A stretch of 9,095 bases of DNA from Pseudomonadota bacterium (GTDB lineage: Bacteria; Pseudomonadota; Gammaproteobacteria; Pseudomonadales; Azotimanducaceae), in assembly GCA_027621895.1 (NCBI GenBank), contig JAQCAK010000050.1, forward strand, positions 1-9,095. The letters are read 5' to 3'. This document shows positions 1-6,635 of the stretch, one piece after another. Within the stretch, counting starts at the first letter, position 1, and every line of letters begins with the position of its first letter. Below the pieces are notes generated by a model, which saw nothing but the letters and a program-made list of their open reading frames with translations, was not told where the DNA came from and did not search any database. A program made the position numbers and the translations under genes.

Positions 1-887
1 AGGTGGTAGTGCGTAAAACTGTGCCGGAACGGAGCCAGGCTGGCGATTTCCGTCGCCTGCAGGCCATGCTGTTCGAGGAATGCCTCGGGTTCGTCGCTTT
101 CCGGTAAACTCCAGAGCCCACCCCAGATACCGGTCGGGGGGCGCTTTTCCAGCAGTACGCCGTCCTTGCCCTGGATCACCATCATGCAAGTTGATCGCAC
201 TGGCAGCGCCTTTCGGGGTTTGCTACCAGGGAATGCCTTGATCCGGTCTTCCTGTCTGGCCAGGCAGTCGGACTCGAACGGGCAGGCACCACAATCCGGT
301 GAGCTTCGCCGGCAGATCAGCGCGCCCAGATCCATGATCGCCTGGGTGTAGTCGGCTACCCGGGTCGAAGGCGTCAGCTCATCGGCCTTCGCCCAGAGCT
401 GCTTCTGTACCGCGGCCTGGCCCGGCCAGCCCTCGATGGCGAATACGCGGGTCAGGACCCGTTTGACATTGCCATCCAGGATCGGCGCCCGCACCCCGAA
501 ACAGATGCTGAGTATCGCGCCGGCTGTTGATCGCCCGATGCCCGGCAGTGCGGTCAGTTCTTCCAGGGTCTGTGGAAACTCGCCGTTGTAGTCGGTCATC
601 ACCTGCTGGGCCGCCTTGTGCAGGTTTCTTGCCCGGGCGTAGTAGCCGAGGCCCGTCCACAGGTGCAGAACCTCGTCCTGGTTTGCTGCGGCGAGCCTGT
701 CCACGGTCGGGAAACGGGCCAGGAATCGCTCGAAATAGGGAATGACCGTGGCAACCTGGGTCTGCTGCAGCATGATTTCCGACACCCAGACGCGGTAGGC
801 CGAGATCTCCAGCTGCCAGGGCAGGTCCTTGCGGCCGTGCGAATCAAACCAGTCGAGCAGCCGGTCGGCGAATGCGTTTGCAGGCAT
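1..887 (-). CDS. mutY: A/G-specific adenine DNA glycosylase MutY (C-terminus cut by window edge)
   Basis: Base-excision repair enzyme that removes adenine mispaired with 8-oxoguanine or guanine. Read on the minus strand from the ATG at 887-885, 295 codons are visible; E. coli MutY has 350 residues, so roughly 55 C-terminal residues lie beyond the left edge. Seen in the translation: LPWQ near residue 22; SEIMLQQTQV with catalytic Glu37; the helix-hairpin-helix LPGIGRSTAGAI at 114-125; ILDGNVKR with catalytic Asp138; and the 4Fe-4S cysteines C192-X6-C199-X2-C202-X5-C208. These key positions match E. coli numbering exactly. The C-terminal NUDIX-like 8-oxoG recognition domain begins around residue 225 (RPPTGIWGGLWSLPE) and reaches FRHSFTHYH before the edge. 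The start codon abuts the TAG of the asmA-like gene (TAGATG) with no strong Shine-Dalgarno sequence of its own, so translational coupling is likely. In pseudomonads mutY also follows an asmA gene. Confidence 0.97.
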   Translation of the reverse strand, partial: MPANAFADRLLDWFDSHGRKDLPWQLEISAYRVWVSEIMLQQTQVATVIPYFERFLARFPTVDRLAAANQDEVLHLWTGLGYYARARNLHKAAQQVMTDYNGEFPQTLEELTALPGIGRSTAGAILSICFGVRAPILDGNVKRVLTRVFAIEGWPGQAAVQKQLWAKADELTPSTRVADYTQAIMDLGALICRRSSPDCGACPFESDCLARQEDRIKAFPGSKPRKALPVRSTCMMVIQGKDGVLLEKRPPTGIWGGLWSLPESDEPEAFLEQHGLQATEIASLAPFRHSFTHYH

Positions 888-2936
888 CTATTTGAAGAGG
901 CCCTTGAGCAGGTCCCGGGTCAGGTTCTCGTATTCCTTCGGGATCTTCTCGTCGATCAGTTCTTCCAGCTTGCTCTTGCCGCGACGTTCCAGGTCCTGCC
1001 TGACCACATCGGCGACAATCTTGCTGATGGCGCCTTCTTCCCCGAAACAGAGATCCGCGGGGGTATCCGTGAACCGGCCGAGGCAGGTCATGGGCCAGCG
1101 GATACCAGCCAGCTGGTCGCTGATGCGGAATTCCCCTTCAACCGGTTTGCGGAACATGGCGGCCACATCGTAGGCCAGTGTTTCGTCAGCCAGGTTGATC
1201 CCGCCAATGGCCGTCAGGTTCAGGTTTTCCACCTGGGCGGTCAGTACCTGCCCCTGGCGAAGACCGCTGTCGATCACGTGCTCGCCGGTCAGCTGGCGGA
1301 AAGGCATGCTGTCCGGCCAGTCGCTGATGCTGGATCGCTGCCCCCGAATCGAGTCAATGGTCTGCGCCATGCGCTTGATGGGGCGCACGTCCAGGGTCCC
1401 CTCTGCCACGGTGAACACGGTCTTGCCGGTAATGGAAGACTCCAGCTCACCCAGTGTTGAACCGCTGAAGGCCAGATTGCTGTTTGCGGTCAGTTTTCCC
1501 GTCACACCCTCGATGGTGGTGAACTGGCCGATATCGAGCCCGTCCAGCGTGACCCGCAGGTTGGACAGAGGCGTCTTGAGCTGGGTATCCAGGGTCACCA
1601 CCAGCTTGCCACTCCAGGTGTTGGCATTTGCGGTGACGCCAAGTCGGTCTCGATCACTGGCGACATTGATTTTCATGTCGTTGAAGGTGTCGGTGCCCAT
1701 CGAAAGCTGGTCGATGCGGATGATCGAGTTGATGGCGTATTCACGCAGGGTGTCTATGGGTATGAGTTCAGTCGTGAGATCCGTTGCCGCACCCGTGCTT
1801 GTCCCTTTGCTGCTCGTGGCAGTTTCGGCAGGGGACGTGTAAAGGTCCAGGTTTACCTTGTCCAGACGGAACTCACTGCGGGTGATTTTGAGTGCCTCTG
1901 GCAGTATGGTGACACCACCCTTGAAGCTGGTTTCATCAAAGGTCCCTGCCAGGTTCTGCAGGGTCAGCTCTTCCGGTGTGCCGCTGAGTTCACCGGCGAC
2001 GGTTATTGTCTGGATCGGCAGCTCGGTATCAAGCAGGGGTTCCAGTACGCGGGCTGATGTCTCTGGCAGGGTGAATCGAGCGTCAACGAAGGTGGTTGGC
2101 AGGGTCGCAATCCGGGCATCGCCGCTGACCGCCAGCCCGCCATAGTCCAGGGTAAACGACTCCAGCCGCAGGTTGCCGCTCTCAAGTCCATACTCACCGC
2201 CAGCCTGCAGTTTTATTGCGACCGGGCTGTCCGCCAGTGACACGGTGCCGCTGGTCTCCAGGCCGTTGAATGTCAGCTGGGACTGGGCGGCGATATACTG
2301 TAATCGGCCGGTTCCCCTGAGATTAAACGCCGTGTTGGCGGCGAGATCCCTGAAGCCGATCTGGAACGCAGCGCTGAAAGGTGCCCGCTCGATCAGTTCG
2401 CCGGTAGTCAGTGACCTGATATCAGCCTGCCACTGACTGCCGGATTGCTGGTCATGGTAGTCGACCTGCACATTCTCGATTTTCAGCGCGTTGATGGCCG
2501 TCACCTGGATGCCGGGCCCGGCGCTGTCGGTTTCAGTTCCTGCGTCACTGTTGCTGGATTCAGTAACGGTCCAGTTGGCCTGGCCGGATTGATCGACAGT
2601 CAGGTTGACCCTGGCGCCGCTCAGGATGATCTCGTTGACCTCTATCAGTGACTGGCCTGTCAGCAAAGGCATGAGATCGACGTCTATCTCTATCTGGTCG
2701 ATATCAGCGATGGATTCGCCCGTGGCCGAGGCCAGCGTGACGTTGCCTACCCGGATTGCGATGGGTGGCCAGTATCGCCAGCTGAGCTCGCCATTGATCG
2801 CTACCTGGTAACCCGTCTGCTGTGAAAGCTGCCCGGTGATGGTGCTCTTGAAGCGCTGCGGGTTTTCCAGCAGGAACCAGACTGCCCCGGCTGCAAGCAG
2901 CAACAGGACAGCCAGGAAGGCCATTATTCTGCCCAT
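888..2936 (-). CDS. AsmA family envelope protein
   Basis: A 682-residue AsmA-like protein, a family of inner-membrane-anchored periplasmic proteins tied to outer-membrane biogenesis and, in wider relatives, to phospholipid transport. The N-terminus has a single hydrophobic segment (about residues 4-22, AFLAVLLLLAAGAVWFLL), read as an uncleaved signal anchor. It is followed by the AsmA N-terminal pattern (GYQVAINGELSWRYWPPIAIRVGNVTL) and long stretches of alternating beta-strand-like sequence. The C-terminal AsmA_2-type region (about 470-610) includes GKTVFTVAEGTLDVRPIK and GINLADETLAYDVAAMF. Two cysteines near the end (C618, C630) could form a periplasmic disulfide; that is inference. Length is close to E. 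coli AsmA (617 residues) and typical for gammaproteobacterial members. An AAAGGAG lies 10 nt before the ATG. The CNB gene ends 29 nt upstream and mutY starts directly at the stop codon, so an operon is likely. The exact substrate or role cannot be read from sequence. Confidence 0.93.
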   Translation of the reverse strand: MGRIMAFLAVLLLLAAGAVWFLLENPQRFKSTITGQLSQQTGYQVAINGELSWRYWPPIAIRVGNVTLASATGESIADIDQIEIDVDLMPLLTGQSLIEVNEIILSGARVNLTVDQSGQANWTVTESSNSDAGTETDSAGPGIQVTAINALKIENVQVDYHDQQSGSQWQADIRSLTTGELIERAPFSAAFQIGFRDLAANTAFNLRGTGRLQYIAAQSQLTFNGLETSGTVSLADSPVAIKLQAGGEYGLESGNLRLESFTLDYGGLAVSGDARIATLPTTFVDARFTLPETSARVLEPLLDTELPIQTITVAGELSGTPEELTLQNLAGTFDETSFKGGVTILPEALKITRSEFRLDKVNLDLYTSPAETATSSKGTSTGAATDLTTELIPIDTLREYAINSIIRIDQLSMGTDTFNDMKINVASDRDRLGVTANANTWSGKLVVTLDTQLKTPLSNLRVTLDGLDIGQFTTIEGVTGKLTANSNLAFSGSTLGELESSITGKTVFTVAEGTLDVRPIKRMAQTIDSIRGQRSSISDWPDSMPFRQLTGEHVIDSGLRQGQVLTAQVENLNLTAIGGINLADETLAYDVAAMFRKPVEGEFRISDQLAGIRWPMTCLGRFTDTPADLCFGEEGAISKIVADVVRQDLERRGKSKLEELIDEKIPKEYENLTRDLLKGLFK

Positions 2937-2946
2937 GATTGGCGTG

Positions 2947-2953
2947 CTCCTTT
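2947..2953 (-). promoter_or_regulatory. Ribosome binding site of the asmA-like gene
   Basis: The minus strand reads AAAGGAG followed by 10 nt and the ATG at 2936-2934. This is a strong Shine-Dalgarno core at slightly long spacing. It supports the first Met over the second in-frame Met at codon 5, which would sit 22 nt away. Confidence 0.6.
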
Positions 2954-2965
2954 CATGGTGATCGA

Positions 2966-3391
2966 TCAGGTTTTGGCGCGGGCGAGGTTCTGCCGCGTAT
3001 AGTCGCAGAGTACATGGACGATGCCCCGGGTCACCTCCTTGTTACCGGACATCAGGTCATACAGGGATTCGCCGTCGAGCCGCAGCAGGGTGCAATCCTC
3101 GATGGCCTGCACGGAGGCAGCACGGGGTTCAGGATCGAGCGCGGCGAGTTCACCGAATACCGCCCTCTTGCCGTGTTCTGCCAGTTCCTTGTCCTTGTTG
3201 AAGATGCGGACCTTGCCATCAACCACAATGTACATGCTGGTTCCCAGGTCGCCCTGGTTCATGATGATTTCACCGGCGTCATACTCGACGGTTTCCGCGA
3301 TGGTCGCCAGGTCAACCAGCTGGCTCTCGGGTACCGATGAAAATATCGGGACCGACTTGAGAATCAGCACTTTCTCAATGGTTAACAGCAT
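2966..3391 (-). CDS. Stand-alone cyclic nucleotide-binding (CNB, Crp-fold) domain protein
   Basis: A 141-residue protein that is essentially one CNB domain with no DNA-binding helix-turn-helix or other output domain. Seen: LKSVPIFSSVPESQLVDLA as the N-terminal helical entry, then a beta roll with the turn GEIIMNQGDLGTSMYIVVDGKVRI (residues 40-63). The phosphate-binding cassette is FGELAALDPEPRAASV (79-94), with Glu81 (ribose 2'-OH contact) and Arg90 (phosphate contact) both kept. The PRAA form is like the PKA/EPAC type and suggests cAMP as ligand, which is inference. A C-terminal helix follows (LYDLMSGNKEVTRGIVHVL). The gene lies 120 nt after the transporter-HEAT gene in the same reading frame, and is best read as a sensor subunit or a split-off domain of that protein. 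The start is uncertain: the ATG at 3391 has no clear Shine-Dalgarno sequence, and a GTG at codon 8 is an alternative. Confidence 0.88.
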   Translation of the reverse strand: MLLTIEKVLILKSVPIFSSVPESQLVDLATIAETVEYDAGEIIMNQGDLGTSMYIVVDGKVRIFNKDKELAEHGKRAVFGELAALDPEPRAASVQAIEDCTLLRLDGESLYDLMSGNKEVTRGIVHVLCDYTRQNLARAKT

Positions 3392-3511
3392 GACTGGCTC
3401 GTCTGGGGGACGCTGGGATTATGCCACGCGGGGCAGGGCCAGTAGTAGTGGATATGACTTTGTGATTCTGCGCCGGGCGTCCAGGGCGGGCATCAGATCA
3501 GCAGCAGCGTC
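3392..3511 (-). other. Gap between transporter-HEAT gene and CNB gene, open in the same frame except for stops
   Basis: Read on the minus strand in the frame of both neighbours, the gap translates as 30 codons after the transporter TGA (3514-3512), then TAA (3421-3419), then nine codons up to the CNB ATG. No hairpin followed by a T-run was found, so there is no sign of an intrinsic terminator. A CATAAT hexamer overlapping the TAA resembles a -10 box but lacks a good -35 at 16-18 nt. An ATG in the gap (3493-3491) opens a 24-codon ORF without a ribosome binding site, which I do not call as a gene. Confidence 0.5.
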
Positions 3512-6400
3512 TCAGGCAGGGTCTGGTTTGGGCAAGGAATCGAAAATCGATCTTGCAACTGTGCTGACATCGTTGCTGCGATCACCCAGGAACTTGCTGA
3601 CTTTGCGGCGCAGGTCCGGTGGTTGCAACTGGGCGAGGCACCAGACCGCGGTCTCCCTGATCACGTTCTCGCGATCCTTCAGGCCTTGTTCCACCTGCTC
3701 CATGTGAATTTCTGACTGGTTGCGACCAATCTGGTAAAGCATGCAACTGCGCGTCCAGAAGAAGGCATGGTCGTAGTGGTTTTCGACGATGTCATGGAAG
3801 CGTTCAGCCGGTGTCATGGCGGTCTGTGGAAAGCGCTCGGACATCAGCTCCAGTCGCTCTGCCACTGTCAGGTCATCGAGCAGTGGCAGCACGATCTGCT
3901 TGATCTCACCGGTCAGCAGGTTGTCCAGGATTTCCAGCGCAAAAACCCGAAGCTCTGCAACTTTCGAATCGATATTCGCCCGGGTATCCAGCATGACGAT
4001 TGATGGAAACAGGAAGCTGATCAGCAGCAGCATCTTGTCCCGCCGGGCGTCCATCTCGCTGGCCAGGGCGTTGTGCAGAATCTCGTACTCCGGGTGGCCA
4101 TACAGGTCTTCCATGGATGCCAGCAGCCAGGTGATCAACCGCACTTCCTCATCCAGGAAGTTCACGAACCGGTACTGGTCGTCAGGTTCGGCCTGGTAGT
4201 GCAGGGTCGCCAGGCTCAGGAACACCTGGTGCCGCAGGTCGGGTTCCTTGATTTCAATGTGCTGCAGCAGAATTTCGATGGCCCGCTCGCCGCCAATTTC
4301 ACGAATGGTGTCAATAATATGCAGCTTTTCCTGGCGCGATGCCTCTGGTGATATCAGGCCAACATTAAGATCGTACAGCGCTGCTTCATCAAACTGGCGC
4401 AGTGCCAGGCTCGTCGTACCCTGCAGTGAAACAATAGAGAGCTTGTTGACGAGGATATTCACAAGCCGGGTGTCACCCAGTGCACCGGCTGCCACGATGG
4501 CTTTTTCGACCACGTCCACATCAACATCCTGCAGCAGTTCGACCAGGTAACCTGAGAAATGCGCGGTGCCTATTTCGCCGATCACCTCTGCAGCGAACAG
4601 CCGGTCGGTTTTGATCTCGGAACGGATCAGCTGGAACAGGAAGTTATTCGCGTGCTCGTTGTCACGATCAAAGGTCAGGATGCCGACCAGTGCACCCTTG
4701 CGCAGGTCGGTATGGAATGCCTCAAGGAAAGGTTCAAGAATCTCGACACAATCGTGTGCTTCCAGGGTCGCGTAGGCTTTCAGGGCCTGGCCCCGTACCG
4801 CGGGGTCCGGTTCGTGTTCGATGCGCTGCAGGACCCGGCTGGTCAGTGGTTTGATGCGCAGGTTGGCAATGCGGGCCAGGACATCCATCCGCACGTCTCG
4901 ATTGTTGTTCTCAAGGACTTCCTTGATCAGTTCCGTGATCTCAGGATGTTCCATCTCCTGCAGCAGGTTCATGCAGTAGAACACCTCGGCGGGATAGGGG
5001 CTCCTGAGCCCCTGCTTGATAATGTTCAGGCTGGCATTGTCCATGTCAGAGAGTGAAATCTCCCCGAGTTTGCGTTTCTGGATACTGAGCATGAGGTTCG
5101 ACAGGTATTGCCGGCGAACCTTGAATCCGATGAATATCCAGACGAGCATCAGCACGCTGAGCAGCAGCAGGAAGCTCCTCGGTTCCAGTTCAAACTGTGT
5201 TGTCAGAACATACAGGCAGACGCCGGCCACGCCGCCGGCAACAGGGTCGATGACCCCTTCTGTCAGGGCGATACCCTGGCTTCGCTGGCGGTCCGGCAGG
5301 ACCTGGAACAGGATCGCGACGCTGTTCTTCCATATCGCTGCCTGCAGAATGATGCGGCCCGCGTTGGTCACGACCATGACGGCAAAAATCAGGAACGCTT
5401 CTGCACCCATGAACTCAAGCAGGCTGACGGAGGTTGAACCCAGGAAAATCAGCGCGGGAAAAGAAATCACGCCGGCGATGATCCCGAAGCGTCGAAGAAA
5501 CGGTGCGAACAGGAACACCATGGTAAACATGGTGAGGAAACCGGATATCGCAAAGAACTCGGCAATAAAGGCCGCCAGCATTTTCTCGTCGGGGAAGTGG
5601 TTGGATGCATAGTCGTAGAACGCCACATCGAGGAAGAAGTAGGCGAACATGTAAGCGACATAGCAGAAGGTAATCAGCCTGACGTAGGGCAGTCGCAACA
5701 TGCCCAGCAGTCGTGTTTCGCTGTGATCACCGTCGGCATCATCCGCGGTGACGAACAGGGTGCTGCTGAACTGGGACACGGTGTAGGTGACAATACCGAA
5801 CACCAGCAGCGTGGTTACTGATGCGACCACCAGCAGGTCGGTCACGCCCACAAAATTCAGCAGCAGGACGACCAGGAATCCGCCCGCTAGTTCAGCCAGG
5901 AATTCGCCTGACCGTGCGATGCCGGAAAGTCGCTTGGTCTGGCGAACGTTCAGCAGCCTCGACAACAGTGCAACAAACTGCAGGCTGAACAGCATGTAAA
6001 CCAGTTCGAAAAAAAGTGGCAGGGTAAAGATCAGGTAGCGGTTGTCGCTGACACTCAGCAGTATCCGCATGATGGCAAGGCCGACGATGATGACGCTGAG
6101 TATGGTGAACAGGTAGTTTCGAACCGAAAACCGCATGGTCAATCGGTCGATCAGCAGGGTCATGGGCATGCCGACCATGGCAATCAGGATGGCGATCAGT
6201 GCCAGTTGTTCCGAGCCCCACTGTGCGAGAAACAGCGTAAAGGCGCAGACCCGGATCATGCCGATGGCGATACCGGACATGAACATATTGCTGAACAGCA
6301 GCGCAGTGACGGTTTTGTCTTCAGGTCGAATGCCGAGCCTGGCCAGGAACCGGTCGCCGGTGCTCAAGGTGGCGCTGGATGTCACTGCTGAATCTTTCAA
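3512..6400 (-). CDS. MFS / NTP-exchanger-like membrane protein with C-terminal HEAT-repeat domain
   Basis: A 962-residue two-part protein. Residues 30-430 hold about twelve hydrophobic segments (roughly 31-60, 66-86, 95-116, 121-150, 166-185, 188-208, 241-262, 276-300, 305-325, 334-356, 386-402, 409-427), the layout of an MFS or ATP/ADP-translocase-like (Npt1/Npt2) transporter. The loop LPDRQRSQGIALTEGVIDPVAGG before segment 11 resembles a conserved loop of that group. From about 445 to the end the protein is soluble and helical. It shows HEAT-like pairs such as DPAVRGQALKAYATLE, VEKAIVAAGALGDTRLVNIL and ENVIRETAVWCLAQLQ, presumably a cytoplasmic scaffold. The start is TTG at 6400-6398: the frame is closed by a TGA at 6439-6437, no ATG or GTG lies between, and the first in-frame ATG (codon 39) falls inside helix 1. 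GAAAGG sits 10 nt upstream. The substrate cannot be read from sequence; nucleotide exchange is a family-based guess. The following gene encodes a CNB domain, which in some large transporters of this type is, from memory, fused to the C-terminus. Confidence 0.85.
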   Translation of the reverse strand: MKDSAVTSSATLSTGDRFLARLGIRPEDKTVTALLFSNMFMSGIAIGMIRVCAFTLFLAQWGSEQLALIAILIAMVGMPMTLLIDRLTMRFSVRNYLFTILSVIIVGLAIMRILLSVSDNRYLIFTLPLFFELVYMLFSLQFVALLSRLLNVRQTKRLSGIARSGEFLAELAGGFLVVLLLNFVGVTDLLVVASVTTLLVFGIVTYTVSQFSSTLFVTADDADGDHSETRLLGMLRLPYVRLITFCYVAYMFAYFFLDVAFYDYASNHFPDEKMLAAFIAEFFAISGFLTMFTMVFLFAPFLRRFGIIAGVISFPALIFLGSTSVSLLEFMGAEAFLIFAVMVVTNAGRIILQAAIWKNSVAILFQVLPDRQRSQGIALTEGVIDPVAGGVAGVCLYVLTTQFELEPRSFLLLLSVLMLVWIFIGFKVRRQYLSNLMLSIQKRKLGEISLSDMDNASLNIIKQGLRSPYPAEVFYCMNLLQEMEHPEITELIKEVLENNNRDVRMDVLARIANLRIKPLTSRVLQRIEHEPDPAVRGQALKAYATLEAHDCVEILEPFLEAFHTDLRKGALVGILTFDRDNEHANNFLFQLIRSEIKTDRLFAAEVIGEIGTAHFSGYLVELLQDVDVDVVEKAIVAAGALGDTRLVNILVNKLSIVSLQGTTSLALRQFDEAALYDLNVGLISPEASRQEKLHIIDTIREIGGERAIEILLQHIEIKEPDLRHQVFLSLATLHYQAEPDDQYRFVNFLDEEVRLITWLLASMEDLYGHPEYEILHNALASEMDARRDKMLLLISFLFPSIVMLDTRANIDSKVAELRVFALEILDNLLTGEIKQIVLPLLDDLTVAERLELMSERFPQTAMTPAERFHDIVENHYDHAFFWTRSCMLYQIGRNQSEIHMEQVEQGLKDRENVIRETAVWCLAQLQPPDLRRKVSKFLGDRSNDVSTVARSIFDSLPKPDPA

Positions 6401-6410
6401 AACCGGAACG

Positions 6411-6416
6411 CCTTTC
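6411..6416 (-). promoter_or_regulatory. Ribosome binding site supporting a TTG start
   Basis: The minus strand reads GAAAGG, 10 nt, then TTG AAA GAT. It is a moderate Shine-Dalgarno match. It is the only plausible initiation signal before the first membrane helix of the transporter-HEAT protein, so it decides the start. Confidence 0.5.
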
Positions 6417-6484
6417 GTTGGTCTCGCCGGAATTACTCAGGGTTACTGCCCGCGAATTCCACCCGGGAACAGAAGTGGCTCATT

Positions 6485-6499
6485 ATGCGGTAAACGCAT
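6485..6499. repeat. Short inverted repeat ATGCG-GTAAA-CGCAT
   Basis: Perfect 5-bp arms flank a 5-bp centre in the middle of the divergent intergenic region, next to the minus-strand CATAAT. It could be a small operator or a chance palindrome; arms this short are weak evidence. Confidence 0.3.
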
Positions 6500-6588
6500 T
6501 GATCATTCGACAACCTATTGAGCCGGATAGCGGGGTGTTGGGCGGAATGGCTATTTGTCGGCCTCAGATGCCAGCTGCGTCCACTTTA

Positions 6589-6609
6589 AAGGTTGAATCT
6601 GATAACCTT
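6589..6609. repeat. Inverted repeat AAGGTT-N9-AACCTT upstream of the ferredoxin reductase gene
   Basis: Perfect 6-bp arms (6589-6594 and 6604-6609) with a 9-bp AT-rich centre lie 26 nt before the ATG of the reductase. The spacing of about 15 bp between arm centres would suit a dimeric regulator. A second overlapping repeat (AACC-TTCCGG-GGTT, 6604-6617) shares its right arm. A regulatory function is inferred only. Confidence 0.35.
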
Positions 6610-6624
6610 CCGGGGTTGTTGTTT

Positions 6625-6630
6625 GGAGGA
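6625..6630 (+). promoter_or_regulatory. Ribosome binding site of the ferredoxin reductase gene
   Basis: GGAGGA lies 5 nt before the ATG at 6636, an excellent Shine-Dalgarno match. It selects this ATG over the one at 6631, which is too close and hits a stop after five codons. Confidence 0.8.
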
Positions 6631-6635
6631 ATGCT

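Larger units (their letters stand above)
6401..6635. promoter_or_regulatory. Divergent intergenic region between transporter-HEAT gene and ferredoxin reductase gene
   Basis: This 235-nt non-coding stretch separates two divergently transcribed genes, so promoters for both directions should lie here. It appears more AT-rich near 6480-6520 and 6583-6610 than the flanking genes. I found no strong sigma-70 pair. CATAAT on the minus strand (6481-6486) is a fair -10, but its best -35 (TTGTCG) is 20 nt away. No sigma-54 GG-N10-GC arrangement was found. Three short inverted repeats are present (6429-6460, 6485-6499, 6589-6609). No RNA gene or terminator was recognised. Confidence 0.6.

Noticed and set aside
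618..1460. 280-codon open frame on the plus strand across the mutY/asmA junction
   Set aside because: It is antisense to two well-supported genes, has low-complexity, unlikely composition, no ribosome binding site and no recognisable domain; it is a shadow of GC-rich coding sequence.
3419..3493. 24-codon ORF in the gap between the HEAT and CNB genes
   Set aside because: There is no Shine-Dalgarno sequence; it is more simply explained as leftover or chance open frame between two stops.
3392..3511. Intrinsic terminator after the transporter-HEAT gene
   Set aside because: GC-rich segments are present but I could not form a stable stem followed by a T-run on the minus strand.
3021..3707. 228-codon plus-strand open frame opposite the CNB gene and the end of the HEAT gene
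   Set aside because: It is rich in Ser and Arg as expected for a reverse-complement shadow; the minus-strand CNB motifs are decisive.
4559..5612. Plus-strand open frames of 165 and 198 codons inside the transporter-HEAT gene
   Set aside because: They overlap each other and lie antisense to a continuous membrane-plus-HEAT protein, with no family features.
6474..6490. Sigma-54-like promoter TGGCTC...TGC in the divergent region
   Set aside because: The GG and GC elements are 8 nt apart rather than the required 10, so the spacing is wrong.
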